A stretch of DNA of 64,000 bases from Botryococcus braunii (lineage: Eukaryota; Chlorophyta; Trebouxiophyceae). Below the pieces are notes generated by a model that saw only the letters and a program-made list of their open reading frames with translations, made no database searches and was not told where the DNA came from. Position numbers and translations under genes: made by a program. Position 1 is the first letter of the stretch. Each line of letters starts with the position of its first letter. The DNA lies in NCBI GenBank assembly GCA_002005505.1, contig MVGU01001144.1:128830-192829 (forward strand), written 5' to 3'. This document shows, one piece after another, positions 51,618-61,326 of the stretch.

Positions 51618-53988
51618 TCATGCAAGTGGTAAAAGACGTTGTTCCACATACGCTGTCATGATCTCCAGAAGAACATTATCATCTGCGATGATTCCCTGGA
51701 TCTTGCATTCCTGAAGATAACACTTGGAGGGGTTGGTTGCCGAAATTAAGTCTTCAGGGGATCTGAAAGGGATCTTAGCTAACAACAGGTTGTAGCAGAA
51801 CTCCTGGCTGTCGCTGACGGGGTGGTGGTGAGTGAATCGAATATATGAATCTTCACACAGGTACAGGTTTTTCCCTGGAAGCACAGGATTGTTAGACGGC
51901 CATCCCTCAAACCTCTCTCATGTGATGCCGGAGGTAAAATAGATTCAGATGTGAAACAGTGAAAGACGCACCGCAGGCTTCCGCAACTACTAGTGGAGAC
52001 GATGCCTCATTTTGCTTCGTGGTGTACATACTGTGGAATTGTATGAAAGTGAGGTCCTGCATATCTGATGGTCTTCCCATGTAAATGTCGAGGGGTGTGA
52101 GATGTGCTGGATATCTTCCGGGTCGAGCTGCATAGGGGGGGTTGGTGCCGATGTATCGCACGGCTGGCATGATGACCATCGGGATTTGGGCCAGTACGCA
52201 TGCTGCCTCGCATGGGCTGACGAATCGCAGGGAACTGTATGCACCGGCAACTGCACGAAAGGATGGTGAAAGGGATGGGGATAGCAGTCCAAGACATGCT
52301 GCATGTTCCAGGTCGATATGACTAGCACAGTCTGCCTTCAGGGCGTACTTGAGGATGTATTTATACCACGACTCGTTTGAGACACATTGCACATTGCAGT
52401 GGCCTCTCCAGAGGGCAAGGCAAGCTGCTTGATACGGGACAATATTCTCATCCACAGCATGTGGGCGATGATACATCCATTTCTGCGTTATTGGGTCTTG
52501 CGTAGGGAGCGGGTCTGGGTGGACTGCAAAGGGGAAGCCTTTGTTGCAGCTGCCCTCTTTGCAACAGTGGTCATTGCATCTATGAGTTTGCTTTGCCTGT
52601 ACCAGATCGAAGACAAAAGCCTCCTGCAGAGAAGTTTAATATGAGTATACGTTTGCTGTGGGTACTAATAATACTCGGTATTTCAAAGTAGGCACCTGTG
52701 GATCTGTAGGATGCAGCCGGCTTTGCCCATCTCCAGCAAGCTCACCAGGACATGTCAGAACGCACCCATTCCTGGTGATCAGGATGAACCCAAAGTAGGA
52801 TATGCGCGTGTAGACTGCCCCGCCCTTGGCATTCGAGGCGTACAACATGTTCGTTGATTTTCCCAAAAATGGGATTCTTTTCACACAGGATGTATGCATC
52901 CAGGAAGCATTGTAGGCGGTGGTTGAAAAGTTTAGCAGACGCGACCGGGCAGTCCTTCCACGAAATCTGGTCAAGTACAGCAGTTGTAAGAAAGCTCTAT
53001 TTCTGGGGGACGCCGGACGGGAAACGCGTTGTGAATGAGTTGGTGTGGGTTTGGTAATGCGTCGGCGAACTTGGAAAGGAGCTTGAGAGAACTTTGGTTT
53101 GGTAGGGTTGCAGCGATTATTGCATGCATGATTATGATTGTGATTGTAGAATGTGTTGCATTTGCAGGTGCGCCGTGTTCCAGGCAGGATCTGTGTGTGC
53201 TGTGATACGGTTCTTAAACCCTGAAATCTAGGAACATGTGAGAGCAGCATAATCTAGTGAAATTAACGCCATGGATGACATTTCTGCATGCCTTGCATTT
53301 GACACACACAAACAGTATTGTTTAATATCCTGGTGCATGCAGCACAGTTTTTCACCTGTGGGGTGGATCCATTTTGCAGGTGTTCGCTGAGGCGCTGCAT
53401 TTCTGGGAAGCATGTCGAGGAGAATTCATCTGCTGTGAGGGTTAAAAACAGGGTTGGCAGTCCTTGTTTGTTGACAACAGCAATGAGATCTGCCAGCTGA
53501 CGTGCCCACCACTGGGGTGAGTGAAGGACAGTGGCAGGTACGCAATTCTTCAGCAAATACCGTGTGACATCGCTCTCACTTGCCGATGGGTTTTTCCTTT
53601 TCATAGCGACAGCGCAATCTTCAACTCTGATGAACCTCATGGCTGAAATGCAGCGTTGCATTTGGCGAATCGAATAAAGCAGTAGGGGGTATGGTTTGTA
53701 CATAGTGAATGGGGTGAAAATTGACTGCTTCGGAGTCGACAGTATGCCGACAATTCGTATTCCGTTGTCGCGCATCCATGCCCTGTAGGAAACAGATGGG
53801 GACAGAGCGCTGCCTCTAGAGATACCTGCAAGAGAACATACCAGGTTATGGGTGTTGCAGTCTATATACGTAATGCATAAAGGGTGATGAATATGTACCT
53901 GTTCCCCTTCGGGTGGCAGGCCATTGGACGTGACTACCAGCGGTTCATGCGGCTCATGCCGCTGTCTCTGCATGGTTCCCACGTTCAT
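51618..53988 (-). CDS. Helitron 1 Rep (HUH endonuclease), multi-exon
   Basis: Exon 53988-53356: GLPPEGEQVHIHHP ... WWARQLADLIAVVNKQGLPT, LFLTLTADEF. Intron 53355-52967 (GTGAAA...GACCAG). Exon 52966-52746: DCPVASAKLFNHRLQCFLDA, EHVVRLECQGRGSLHAHILL, with the HUH motif HAH near 52810. Intron 52745-52624 (GTGAGC...CTGCAG). Exon 52623-51913: KQTHRCNDHCCKEGSCNKGF, YHRPHAVDENIVPYQAACLA, and the paired tyrosines SWYKYILKYALKAD. A short GTTTGA...TTCCAG gap (51912-51875) may be a third intron or a frameshift before GKNLYLCEDSYIRFTHHHP. The HUH and Tyr pair nick and join DNA in Helitrons. Confidence 0.82.
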
Positions 53989-54619
53989 GAGGGATGTGGA
54001 ATCTAAGTGGCCATATGGAATGGAATTTATGGACCATCAGTGATAGCCAGCTCGTGTCGTCCGACACAATGGGGATTGGGATCGAGAGAGCAGCTCGCCG
54101 CAAGCGTGCCACTATTGCTTCTGCTATTTGCATGTTGGCTTGTGGGACACCTGGCTGGGCATCCGGGCGGTCCAGGAGCGGAAGGAATTGAGCGTATAGG
54201 GGGTTCATGGCGGTATTGATATCATAGATGCGCTGGATAGAGGTAGGAACAGTTGCACGACTCATTTGTTCAAAGCTTCCAGCTTGGTTGTGGACAATGA
54301 CGCAATCGAAAAGGGAGGAATTGAGAACACGCATGCGCGTAAAGCACTGTCGCATGGTGTTTCTAGGTTGATCATATGCTAGGCCAACATCCACTAAGCC
54401 GAGCAGCTGCGTTGTTAAGGGTGGGCTGTTAATCAGGTCGTCCATATACCCTGGTGGGTAATATGGATGGAAGCGCAAACGCTTCAGGCGGGCTTTTTTG
54501 TCAATGCAGGTGGCACAAACATTCCAACGACCAGTTGGTGTTTGTGTGTACTGCAGCAGTTGTGGGTATAGGATTCCAGCAACGGGTCGGACTACCAAAG
54601 GGTTGGCTTCGAGGCCCAC
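53954..54619 (-). CDS. Helitron 1 N-terminal segment
   Basis: A 221-residue frame with a paired-cysteine element (WNVCATCIDKKARLKRLRFH), PPLTTQLLGLVDVGLAYDQP and NSSLFDCVIVHNQAGSFEQM. Helitron polyproteins commonly have a Cys-containing region ahead of Rep, and this lies just upstream in the same direction, so it is probably its first coding exon. The start codon is the first ATG; the frame is open further upstream. Confidence 0.55.
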   Translation of the reverse strand: MGLEANPLVVRPVAGILYPQLLQYTQTPTGRWNVCATCIDKKARLKRLRFHPYYPPGYMDDLINSPPLTTQLLGLVDVGLAYDQPRNTMRQCFTRMRVLNSSLFDCVIVHNQAGSFEQMSRATVPTSIQRIYDINTAMNPLYAQFLPLLDRPDAQPGVPQANMQIAEAIVARLRRAALSIPIPIVSDDTSWLSLMVHKFHSIWPLRFHIPHERGNHAETAA

Positions 54620-55379
54620 GAGCGCCTACAGGCTTGGAGTGCTGCGGGACCCAGCAATAGGTCCACATTGTAGGCGGCCGAAGGCCGCCTGAAGGTTTAG
54701 AAAGTAGGTCATTTCATGGGGGTAATAGGTCAATAGGTTGGGCAATAGGTCCAATAGGACCTCAGAAAGATGTAGATGTAAGTACCGGGGTTACATTCCA
54801 CCGGAGGGACCGTAACAGAACCGGGGGAACCGTAAGCGGTAATGCGAGAGGGCATGACTCATGTTTTTCATGCCCTCCAACTCGGAAGTACAGGCGCCTC
54901 CGACTCGAATGTACCCGAAGTACCACAAAAATAGCTCCAAAACAGGCCCGACGGCTCAACAAAAAACAGGCCCGACAACACCACCTGCGCCACACTCTCC
55001 TTTAATTGTTTATTGAACTGCCCAGCGCCTACATCTCTGTGTTGTCTTTGCTTTCTTCTAGATCTACATGTTGTCTTTGCTTCGTTTCTTCCTTTCCTAT
55101 GTCACTTCGGCATACCGGATTGCCGAATGCGTACATGTAAATAATATCTTTGCTTCTGTGTACATGTACATGTTCTGTTTGTCTCCATGCAACCACCACA
55201 CTTTCAATGCACTTCTGCTTCGTTGTTACTTTGGCAGCAGCAGCAGCGACAGCAGAAACCGGCCGCCCAACGGTCACGTCTCCAAGAAGGTACGCTGTCC
55301 CCAAGCTATATGCATATATAAATTCCTTCCTTCAATTCTACTCTGAATCTACATGTATGTCTTGCAGCCGAAATATCAA
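54620..55379. other. Upstream region of Helitron 1: palindrome and ACCTATT repeats
   Basis: No gene identified. A perfect hairpin AGGCGGCC-GAA-GGCCGCCT lies at 54672-54690. Five copies of AATAGGT (minus strand ACCTATT) lie between about 54655 and 54760. From 54760 to 55380 frames are short and without motifs. The element's 5' end is expected here, between Helitron 1 (minus) and the Helitron fragment starting near 55380 (plus). Confidence 0.5.
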
Positions 55380-56559
55380 ACATGATTGACCTGCTTCCGG
55401 CACCGATGTCACAGCTTGCAAGAGCTGGCATATAAGCTCTGTGGCATAGAATTCAGAGGAAAGTCACGCATCGTGGAAACTCTTTGTGATGCACGACCAG
55501 GCAATCGCCCTCGCCTCGTCGATCGTTGGGGCTGGCTGAGGCACATGAGAATGACCCCGACTCACCTTGCCCTTTCAGCGCCACAAAGCATGAGTTTTAT
55601 CGTTTCCGCCCTCAGCATCTGGAAGACGTCTGTCTCCTGCACTTTGTTCGGTATGCCCCACAGATTTCCTGCGTCTTTTGGAATATTAATACAGTATGAT
55701 GATGTATACTGGTGTTCATGCATGCATGCAGTGACTACAAACTTACAACGTCTTGAGAGGAGGATCAGAAGATTATTCTCTCGACTGGACAAGTGCGCTA
55801 TGTACGTCCATGTTCTAAACCAGCTGTTGTTAGTACGTATCCATGGATGACTGCCATGGGCAAGATTACTATTACAGCTTGCTGCTCCAGTACGTTCCAT
55901 ATCGGGACGAAAGCCAACGGGTGAGTGCACTGAGATGCTGACCTCCATGCTTCTTGCATTCATCCTGCAGCACACTATGGCTGGGAGTTACAGTCAAAGT
56001 GTGCCGTCGCAGGTTTGTGATGGTACCATTATGGCTGCATTTCATGAGTACGAACGTGCGGAACGCATCTGTACTGATGATCACTTCACCACAATACATC
56101 TGGAGACCCTTGCCCGGCAGTACCTAGCTTTAGAAGGCGAAGGAGCATGTGATAATGAGGGTGCAGATAATCAGGAGGCTGAACCAGATCCAGAATATGA
56201 TGCTATCCGTGCAGCTGACAACCTGAACGCAACCTATCCCGGTATTTTGACGAGCGCAACCCACATCCCGCATCCAACGCACCTCGTGTGCAGCGCATCA
56301 GTGCACCTAATGTTGAAGCTCCCCAAACATCGACGCCTCGAATGACGGACACCGAATATCATGCCCAAAGCATCCAAACAAACGATCGGCAGCGACACAT
56401 CTTCAATGGTGTGCAGGTAGCATACCTCAAACCTCTATCCCTCACTTTCTCTCCCACCTCCCTATGTGTGTTCCCTCTCTGCTTATGTCTCCCTCTCCCC
56501 CATCGCTCCCTCAGACATGCGCAGGCATGCACTATTGGGTTTCTGTCTCAGGGGGTACG
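55380..56559 (+). pseudogene. Helitron 2 Rep-helicase linker and helicase start
   Basis: Plus-strand exons resemble the Helitron region between Rep and helicase: HEFYRFRPQHLEDVCLLHFV (from about 55579, after CCCTTTCAG), YYYSLLLQYVPYRDESQ (to 55920), intron 55921-55970 (GTGAGT...CTGCAG), FHEYERAERICTDD and EAEPDPEYDAIRAADN, TNDRQRHIFNGVQ (to 56416), intron 56417-56514 (GTAGCA...CCTCAG), then TCAGMHYWVSVSGGT. The last residues are the start of a helicase Walker A (GGTGKT), cut at 56559 by gypsy GY2. A frameshift lies near 56250. Confidence 0.7.
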
Positions 56560-57627
56560 TGTGCGCTCCCCCGCTACCACCAGATTCGTATGCAAGAGGA
56601 CAGCATAGAGAAGACTGCTTTTAAAACCCGTCATGGTCATTATGAGTTCACTGTTATGCCCCTTGGGTTAACTAATGCTCCTGCTACTTTTCAATCTGTT
56701 ATGAATACTATCCTGGCTCCCTTTCTGGATAGGTTTGTGTTGGTCTACCAAGATGATATCCTCATATATTCTAAATCTGTTGAAGAACATATGGAGCATT
56801 TGAGAATGGTCTTGTCAGTGCTCAGGGAACATAAATTTTATTGTAAAAGGTCTAACTGTGACTTTGTTGCCAAGCAGGTGGAATACTTGGGACACCTGTT
56901 GACTCCTCATGGGATTATGGTGGATCCAAGGAAGGTTGCAGCCATCCAGGATTGGCCCACTCCCCTGAATGTGTCACAGTTGAGAGGTTTTCTAGGCTTG
57001 ACACAGTATTATGACACTTTCATGGATCATTTTGCAGATGTTGCTTATCCTCTTACTGAGTTGCTCAAGAAGGATGCGCCTTGGACTTGGGAGGGACCTC
57101 AAATCCAAGCCTTTGTTGCATTGAAGGATCTTGTTTCTACTCCTCCTTGTTTATTAATGCCTGATTTAGATAAACCTTTTGTTGTGCATGTAGATGCCTC
57201 AGACTTTGCTGTGGGTGCTGTTTTGCAGCATGATCAAGGACAGGGACTGCAGCCTGTCGCTTTTGAGTCCAGGAAACTCCAGCCCCCTGAGAGGAAATTA
57301 GCCCCTTATGACAGAGAATTATTGGCTCTTGTTCATGCTTTGCTTAAATGGAAACATTTGCTGCTGGGTGCTAAGTTTACTGTACACACTGACCAGCAAG
57401 CACTTAAGTATTTGTTGACTGCTCCGGTTAGGACTAGTAGACAGGAAAGATGGCTCACTGAGATCATGAGATTCATGCCTGATATTAAGTATATTAAGGG
57501 CACTGATAATGTGGTTCCAGATGCTTTGTCTAGGGGTGTTGACCTTGCAGTGATGCTGTCTCCTCTGTTTCTGTCTCTTCTCTCCTACAAGAGATTGCCT
57601 TGCTTTGTGCTTCTGACCCCACAGTGA
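56560..57627 (+). pseudogene. GY2 reverse transcriptase and RNase H
   Basis: Open frame with the RT palm MPLGLTNAPATFQSVMN, the catalytic box YQDD (about 56745-56756) where gypsy RTs normally have Tyr-hydrophobic-Asp-Asp, LGHLLTPHGIMVDPRKVAAI, RGFLGLTQYYDTFMDHFADV, and RNase H VHVDASDFAVGAVLQHDQGQ, HTDQQALKYLL and NVVPDALSRG. Fingers are missing through the truncation. The frame is otherwise intact over about 340 codons. Confidence 0.9.
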
Positions 57628-58122
57628 TTAAACTTGTGGATGAAGGTGTTTTGGTATTGAGAGACTCTGTACCTTATTCTGTGCAGTCATGGAAGGTGTA
57701 TGTACCTGATGCATTGAGAGAGAAGGTGCTGAGAGAGTGTCATGCCGCACCCTTTTCTGGACATCTTAATATTAACAAGATGTATATATGAACTAGTGTG
57801 CAGGGAGTTTTGGTGGCCACGTCTCAACTCATCAGTCAGGGACTTTTGCAGGTCTTGTGACACCTGCCAGCGCACTAAAGGGACTGGAGCCGTACCTTAT
57901 GGCCTGCTTCAGCCACTGCCCATTCCGGATGGACCTTGGCAGAGCGTCTCCCTTGCTTTAGTGACTGATTTACCTGTCTGCTGTGGTTTTGATTCTATTG
58001 TGGTATTTGTTGATAGGTTCTCTAAGTTGTGTGTCTTAGCTGCATGCATGAAAACCATCACTGCACCTCAATTGGCACAACTGTTTATTGGCAGGGTCTT
58101 TGTTAGGTTTGGTATGCCTACA
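57600..58122 (+). pseudogene. GY2 integrase, N-terminal part
   Basis: The zinc domain is spread over two frames (REKVLRECHAAPFSGHLNIN, then FCRSCDTCQRTKGTG). The catalytic core starts PLPIPDGPWQSVSLALVTDL with VFVDRFSKLCVLAACM. The usual core Asp in DFI/DLV appears in VTDLPVC. It stops at VRFGMPT where Copia D inserted. Frameshift near 57780. Confidence 0.82.
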
Positions 58123-58875
58123 TGTTACATTTTGTGACATATAGTGAGATTGCCTTCCTCTTGAACAGACATGAACTCTTAGAAGGAACTGATAAACAAT
58201 GGCATGAACAAAGGCATACATGAGACGCTTATCACAGAGAAGTGTAATTAAGCACATGGTCATGTTATAAATAGTGTCGTACGGTATTCGCACGTGGTTG
58301 CCAGATCAACGCGTGATCTTGCAACGCTGGTATTTGAAAGGCAAGCAGCGGAGTTGAATGTCACTTGCCTAGCACTATCAATGATTGATGCATGTGTGAA
58401 GACAGCAAGTGTTTTGCTTATGGCGTAAGGCCGTCACACGGACTGCCCAGCCAACTAAGACAACTAATCACTCGCTCTGCTCGTGCTTGCAGGTAAGGCC
58501 GATTGGCCTAGTTAGACATGTTAAGACATGCATGGACAAGTTACTTGCATGCTATATCTTAATTGTTGAACATCTGTATCTTCATTGGTTGTGGGTGTCA
58601 TACCTATGAGTGAAGATCAGGGAGACATGTATCATGCAAGATATTTGTTAGCGTATACAAGGATTTATGTTATGGAGGCTCAATTGCGTTAGCATAAGAA
58701 GACTCTAAATGTAACGACTTGCCTAGCACTATCAATGATTGATGCATGTGTGAAGACAGCAAGTGTTTTGCTTATGGCGTAAGGCCGTCACACAGACTGC
58801 CCAGCCAACTAAGACAACTAATCACTCGCTCTGCTCGTGCTTGCAGGTCTTCACACCCATAACCTAAATGTAAGA
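58123..58875 (+). repeat. D 5' LTR with doubled leader
   Basis: TGTTACATTTTGTGAC to CCTAAATGTAAGA. TATAAATAG at 58266-58274 is a candidate TATA box. Exon 1 (58363-58492, ends CTTGCAG) is followed by donor GTAAGGCCG and 224 nt of intron ending AAATGTAACG. Exon 1 again (58717-58846, also 130 bases) is joined to GTCTTCACACCC. The copies are almost identical. Confidence 0.92.
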
Positions 58876-58891
58876 GGTTATGGGCCCACGC
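58876..58891 (+). promoter_or_regulatory. D primer-binding site
   Basis: GGTTATGGGCCCACGC is the same as C1 and C2. CCCATAACC in the LTR end (58857-58865) is complementary to its first nine bases, giving a possible hairpin with a 10-nt loop. Confidence 0.8.
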
Positions 58892-58903
58892 TCATCCGCA
58901 TGA

Positions 58904-61201
58904 GTGATGGTGATGCCGATGCCCGCAATCAACGACTATGGAGCAAGCACTTGCGCCACCTCAGCTCCTTCCAACACGACTGGAGCAATGTTTATGCCAG
59001 AAGATGCACAGCTCAGCATGACAGCTCAGATGCACAGCTCAGATGAGTTCAGATGCACAGCTCATGCAGTTTCCACCACCCTTTATGCCAGATGCCAGTC
59101 CCCTACCGCTCTGGCATGGCTCCTAGACAGTGGCGCATCCATCCACTTAGTGAACAATCCCCAATACCTGCAAAATTCAGTTGTGTACCAGTCCCCCAGA
59201 CCTCTTCACCTGGCGACCAGTGATGCAGTGGGGGGGATTATTGCAAAGGGGTCAGTCTGCCTTCTTGATGCACATGGGTCCCAGCTCTGGCTCCATGATG
59301 TACAGTGTGTACCAAGTGCAACGACAAACCTCATTTCAGTGTCAGCAGCTATTAAAGATGGATGCAAGTTTCGCACTGACAGCAGAGGAGCACATGTGCA
59401 GATGATCGGTCCTGAAACTTGGGAGTGTGCAGTTGCCATGTCTAAGGGCCTTTACTACCTACAGCGCGTTCAGTGCAGATCCCTATCAGTGCCCAGAGCA
59501 GCCTCCCTGCCAGACAGCGCAGAAGGACCCGTAAAGCTTCCTCACAATTGTCAGCAGAGAGATCTCTGGCACAGACGCTTGGGCCATCCAGGAGAGACAG
59601 CCATGTCTAGGATCACACGAGAAGGATTGATCAAGGGTATCCCTGTGTCCCTTATATCCTGTGCAGACTGCTCCTCCGCCTGTGAGGCCTGCCTTCAGGG
59701 AAAGCTGCCTCGCCCACCATTTCCAAACAGCACCAGGCCTGCCAGGCGTGTCCTAGAACGCATACACCTGGACACAGTTGGAGAACTCCCTGTCAGAGCC
59801 CTCACTGGAGAGAAGTACTGGATCACAGTTCTGGATGAAGCGTCACACTGTGTTGCAGCTATCCCTGTGAAGTTCAAGGCAGAGATCCCCAGGAAGCTGA
59901 AGGACTTGCTCACATTCTGGCAGAAGCGACTGAACCTGCAAATCAAATCTATACGGTCTGACAGGGGCACAGAGTTCCTCAACCAGGAGTTCAGGTCATT
60001 TTGCATCGTCCAGGGTATTGAGGTGGAAACCTCTGCGCCTGGCACGCCCCAGCAGAACGGAGCAGCGGAGCGCATGAACCGCACACTCAAGGAGCGTGTC
60101 AGAACCCTACTAGCAGCAGCGCAAGCCAAACAGTCGCTATGGAAGGAGGCCCTCCAAGCAGCAGTCCTCCTGTGCAACATTGTGCCTGCCAGCAACAGGA
60201 GCGTCACCCCATATGAGGCCTTCTTTGGCATCAAGCCACCAGCAGCTGCCCTTCGGATCTGGGGATGCAAGGCATTCGTCCTACTTCAGAAGCCACACAT
60301 GACAGCAACTAGACCAAGGTCACTGCCTGGTATGATGGTGGGATATGAGGTGGGATCCAAGGCCTATCGCATCCTCACCGCCCAAGGCATAAAGGTGTCC
60401 AGGAACGTGCGCTTCATCGAAGAGGAGCTTGGAGCGCCAGCAGTGGGCTACCTGGACCTTCACACATGGGGGCGCCACCAAGCGCAGCCTCCACCAGGTC
60501 CTGCTGCACAAGGCAATCAGTCCCCTGCCTCCAGAACTGCCCCAGCAGTGGAGGCGCCTGCTGGACCAAGACCCATGGACCCTCTGCAAACACAAGTCCC
60601 AGCACGTCATGGAGCAGGACCATCACCTGGACCTTCTGGCGCAACCAATGGGACCCCTGGATCACCTGCAACTGGCAACGATGAACTGCAGCAACCACTT
60701 GAGCCCTGCAACACACATCAACACTCAACGGGTGGACGAGAGACAAGGTCTCCTTCCCCTTTTCAGCCTGCAGGCTCACCAGGGACCGACGCTGAAGCCC
60801 CTGTAAATCCTCAGGGGCGCAGCTGGTCCTTCCTTGACATATTGAGAGACTGTGCACGTGGTGGGGAAGGACAATTGGGTCAAGATGAGCGTTTGCAGGC
60901 GACCCAGCAATTGCTGAGACCCCCTTCAGGGGCTCCTACAGCAGGGGAAGCCCAAAGGTCAGCTGTGCAAGCACAGCAAAGGCAAGAGAGAGCTGAGAGG
61001 CGCACTCTTGTGAGAGAGCTGAGATCCAGAGTACAGATGTCTCCCTCTGCATCTCCTTCTGAGAGAATTACTGAGTGCCTGAGTAGAGGGAGCGGGAGCC
61101 CTTCACAAGCCACATGTCATGGCTCAGGAAGAGGGAAAGCTGTAGAGAGAGAGAGAGAGTCAGGAAGCAGGGGAAGTAAATTCCCAGCATGGGTGCCTTA
61201 A
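58904..61201 (+). CDS. D protease-integrase ORF
   Basis: A 765-residue intact frame. Residues 1-65 are not recognisable as Gag and include repeats of the AQLS/AQMHSS type. Protease LAWLLDSGASIHLVNN (Asp75). Pre-integrase LWHRRLGHPGETAMSR with H223, H228, C260, C263. Integrase catalytic residues D290, D353 and E389 (HLDTVGEL, SDRGTEFLN, PQQNGAAERMNRTL). The core ends near 480, followed by about 250 Pro/Ser/Gln-rich residues. It ends with TAA at 61199-61201, before RT. It is the best preserved pol in the window. Confidence 0.92.
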   Translation: MMVMPMPAINDYGASTCATSAPSNTTGAMFMPEDAQLSMTAQMHSSDEFRCTAHAVSTTLYARCQSPTALAWLLDSGASIHLVNNPQYLQNSVVYQSPRPLHLATSDAVGGIIAKGSVCLLDAHGSQLWLHDVQCVPSATTNLISVSAAIKDGCKFRTDSRGAHVQMIGPETWECAVAMSKGLYYLQRVQCRSLSVPRAASLPDSAEGPVKLPHNCQQRDLWHRRLGHPGETAMSRITREGLIKGIPVSLISCADCSSACEACLQGKLPRPPFPNSTRPARRVLERIHLDTVGELPVRALTGEKYWITVLDEASHCVAAIPVKFKAEIPRKLKDLLTFWQKRLNLQIKSIRSDRGTEFLNQEFRSFCIVQGIEVETSAPGTPQQNGAAERMNRTLKERVRTLLAAAQAKQSLWKEALQAAVLLCNIVPASNRSVTPYEAFFGIKPPAAALRIWGCKAFVLLQKPHMTATRPRSLPGMMVGYEVGSKAYRILTAQGIKVSRNVRFIEEELGAPAVGYLDLHTWGRHQAQPPPGPAAQGNQSPASRTAPAVEAPAGPRPMDPLQTQVPARHGAGPSPGPSGATNGTPGSPATGNDELQQPLEPCNTHQHSTGGRETRSPSPFQPAGSPGTDAEAPVNPQGRSWSFLDILRDCARGGEGQLGQDERLQATQQLLRPPSGAPTAGEAQRSAVQAQQRQERAERRTLVRELRSRVQMSPSASPSERITECLSRGSGSPSQATCHGSGRGKAVERERESGSRGSKFPAWVP

Positions 61202-61204
61202 AAA

Positions 61205-61326
61205 AGGGAAAACGGGGCCTTCAGCCATCCCTGAAAATAAGGTACAACATGATGTACAGCATAAGGTACACATGATGTACCTGCTGAGCATCCTGCCCCT
61301 ATTTACCCCATTCCGAGAGTGATTCA
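61205..61326 (+). other. Spacer with paired GTACA/TGTAC motifs
   Basis: This lies between the two D ORFs. It contains ATAAGGTACAACATGATGT and CATAAGGTACACATGATGT, each a near-palindrome around GGTACA...TGTACC. CATAAGGTAC also occurs in C-family LTRs and in GY3 DNA (about 42653). Confidence 0.5.

Larger units (their letters stand above)
48172..54640 (-). mobile_element. Helitron 1, Rep/helicase with accessory nuclease
   Basis: The minus strand encodes, in order, an N-terminal segment (54619-53954), a Rep domain with HUH motif and paired tyrosines (53988-51913), a PIF1-type helicase (51593-49858), two linker ORFs (49640-48896) and a GIY-YIG domain (48855-48172). The Rep/helicase reading frame is restored across two clear GT-AG introns. 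Rolling-circle transposition by nicking (Rep) and unwinding (helicase) is the known role of this pair. Exact termini were not found. Confidence 0.88.
56560..58122 (+). mobile_element. Gypsy GY2, 5'-truncated, RT to integrase
   Basis: A Ty3/gypsy fragment beginning inside RT (RYHQIRMQEDSIEKTAFKTR) without LTR or gag, abutting the Helitron 2 Walker A. It is interrupted in integrase at 58122 by Copia D. No TSD or LTR is visible, so it arrived by recombination or was truncated afterwards. Confidence 0.85.

Noticed and set aside
51875..51912. A third Rep intron (GTTTGA...TTCCAG)
   Set aside because: Only 38 bp and a weak donor; a frameshift explains the frame change as well. Left as uncertain.
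54762..54995. Minus-strand ORF upstream of Helitron 1
   Set aside because: Short, low-complexity Arg/Cys-rich frame without a recognisable domain.
55068..55389. Cys-rich plus-strand frames at 55.07-55.39 kb as a small secreted protein
   Set aside because: Overlapping frames of similar quality, no conserved motif and no context support.
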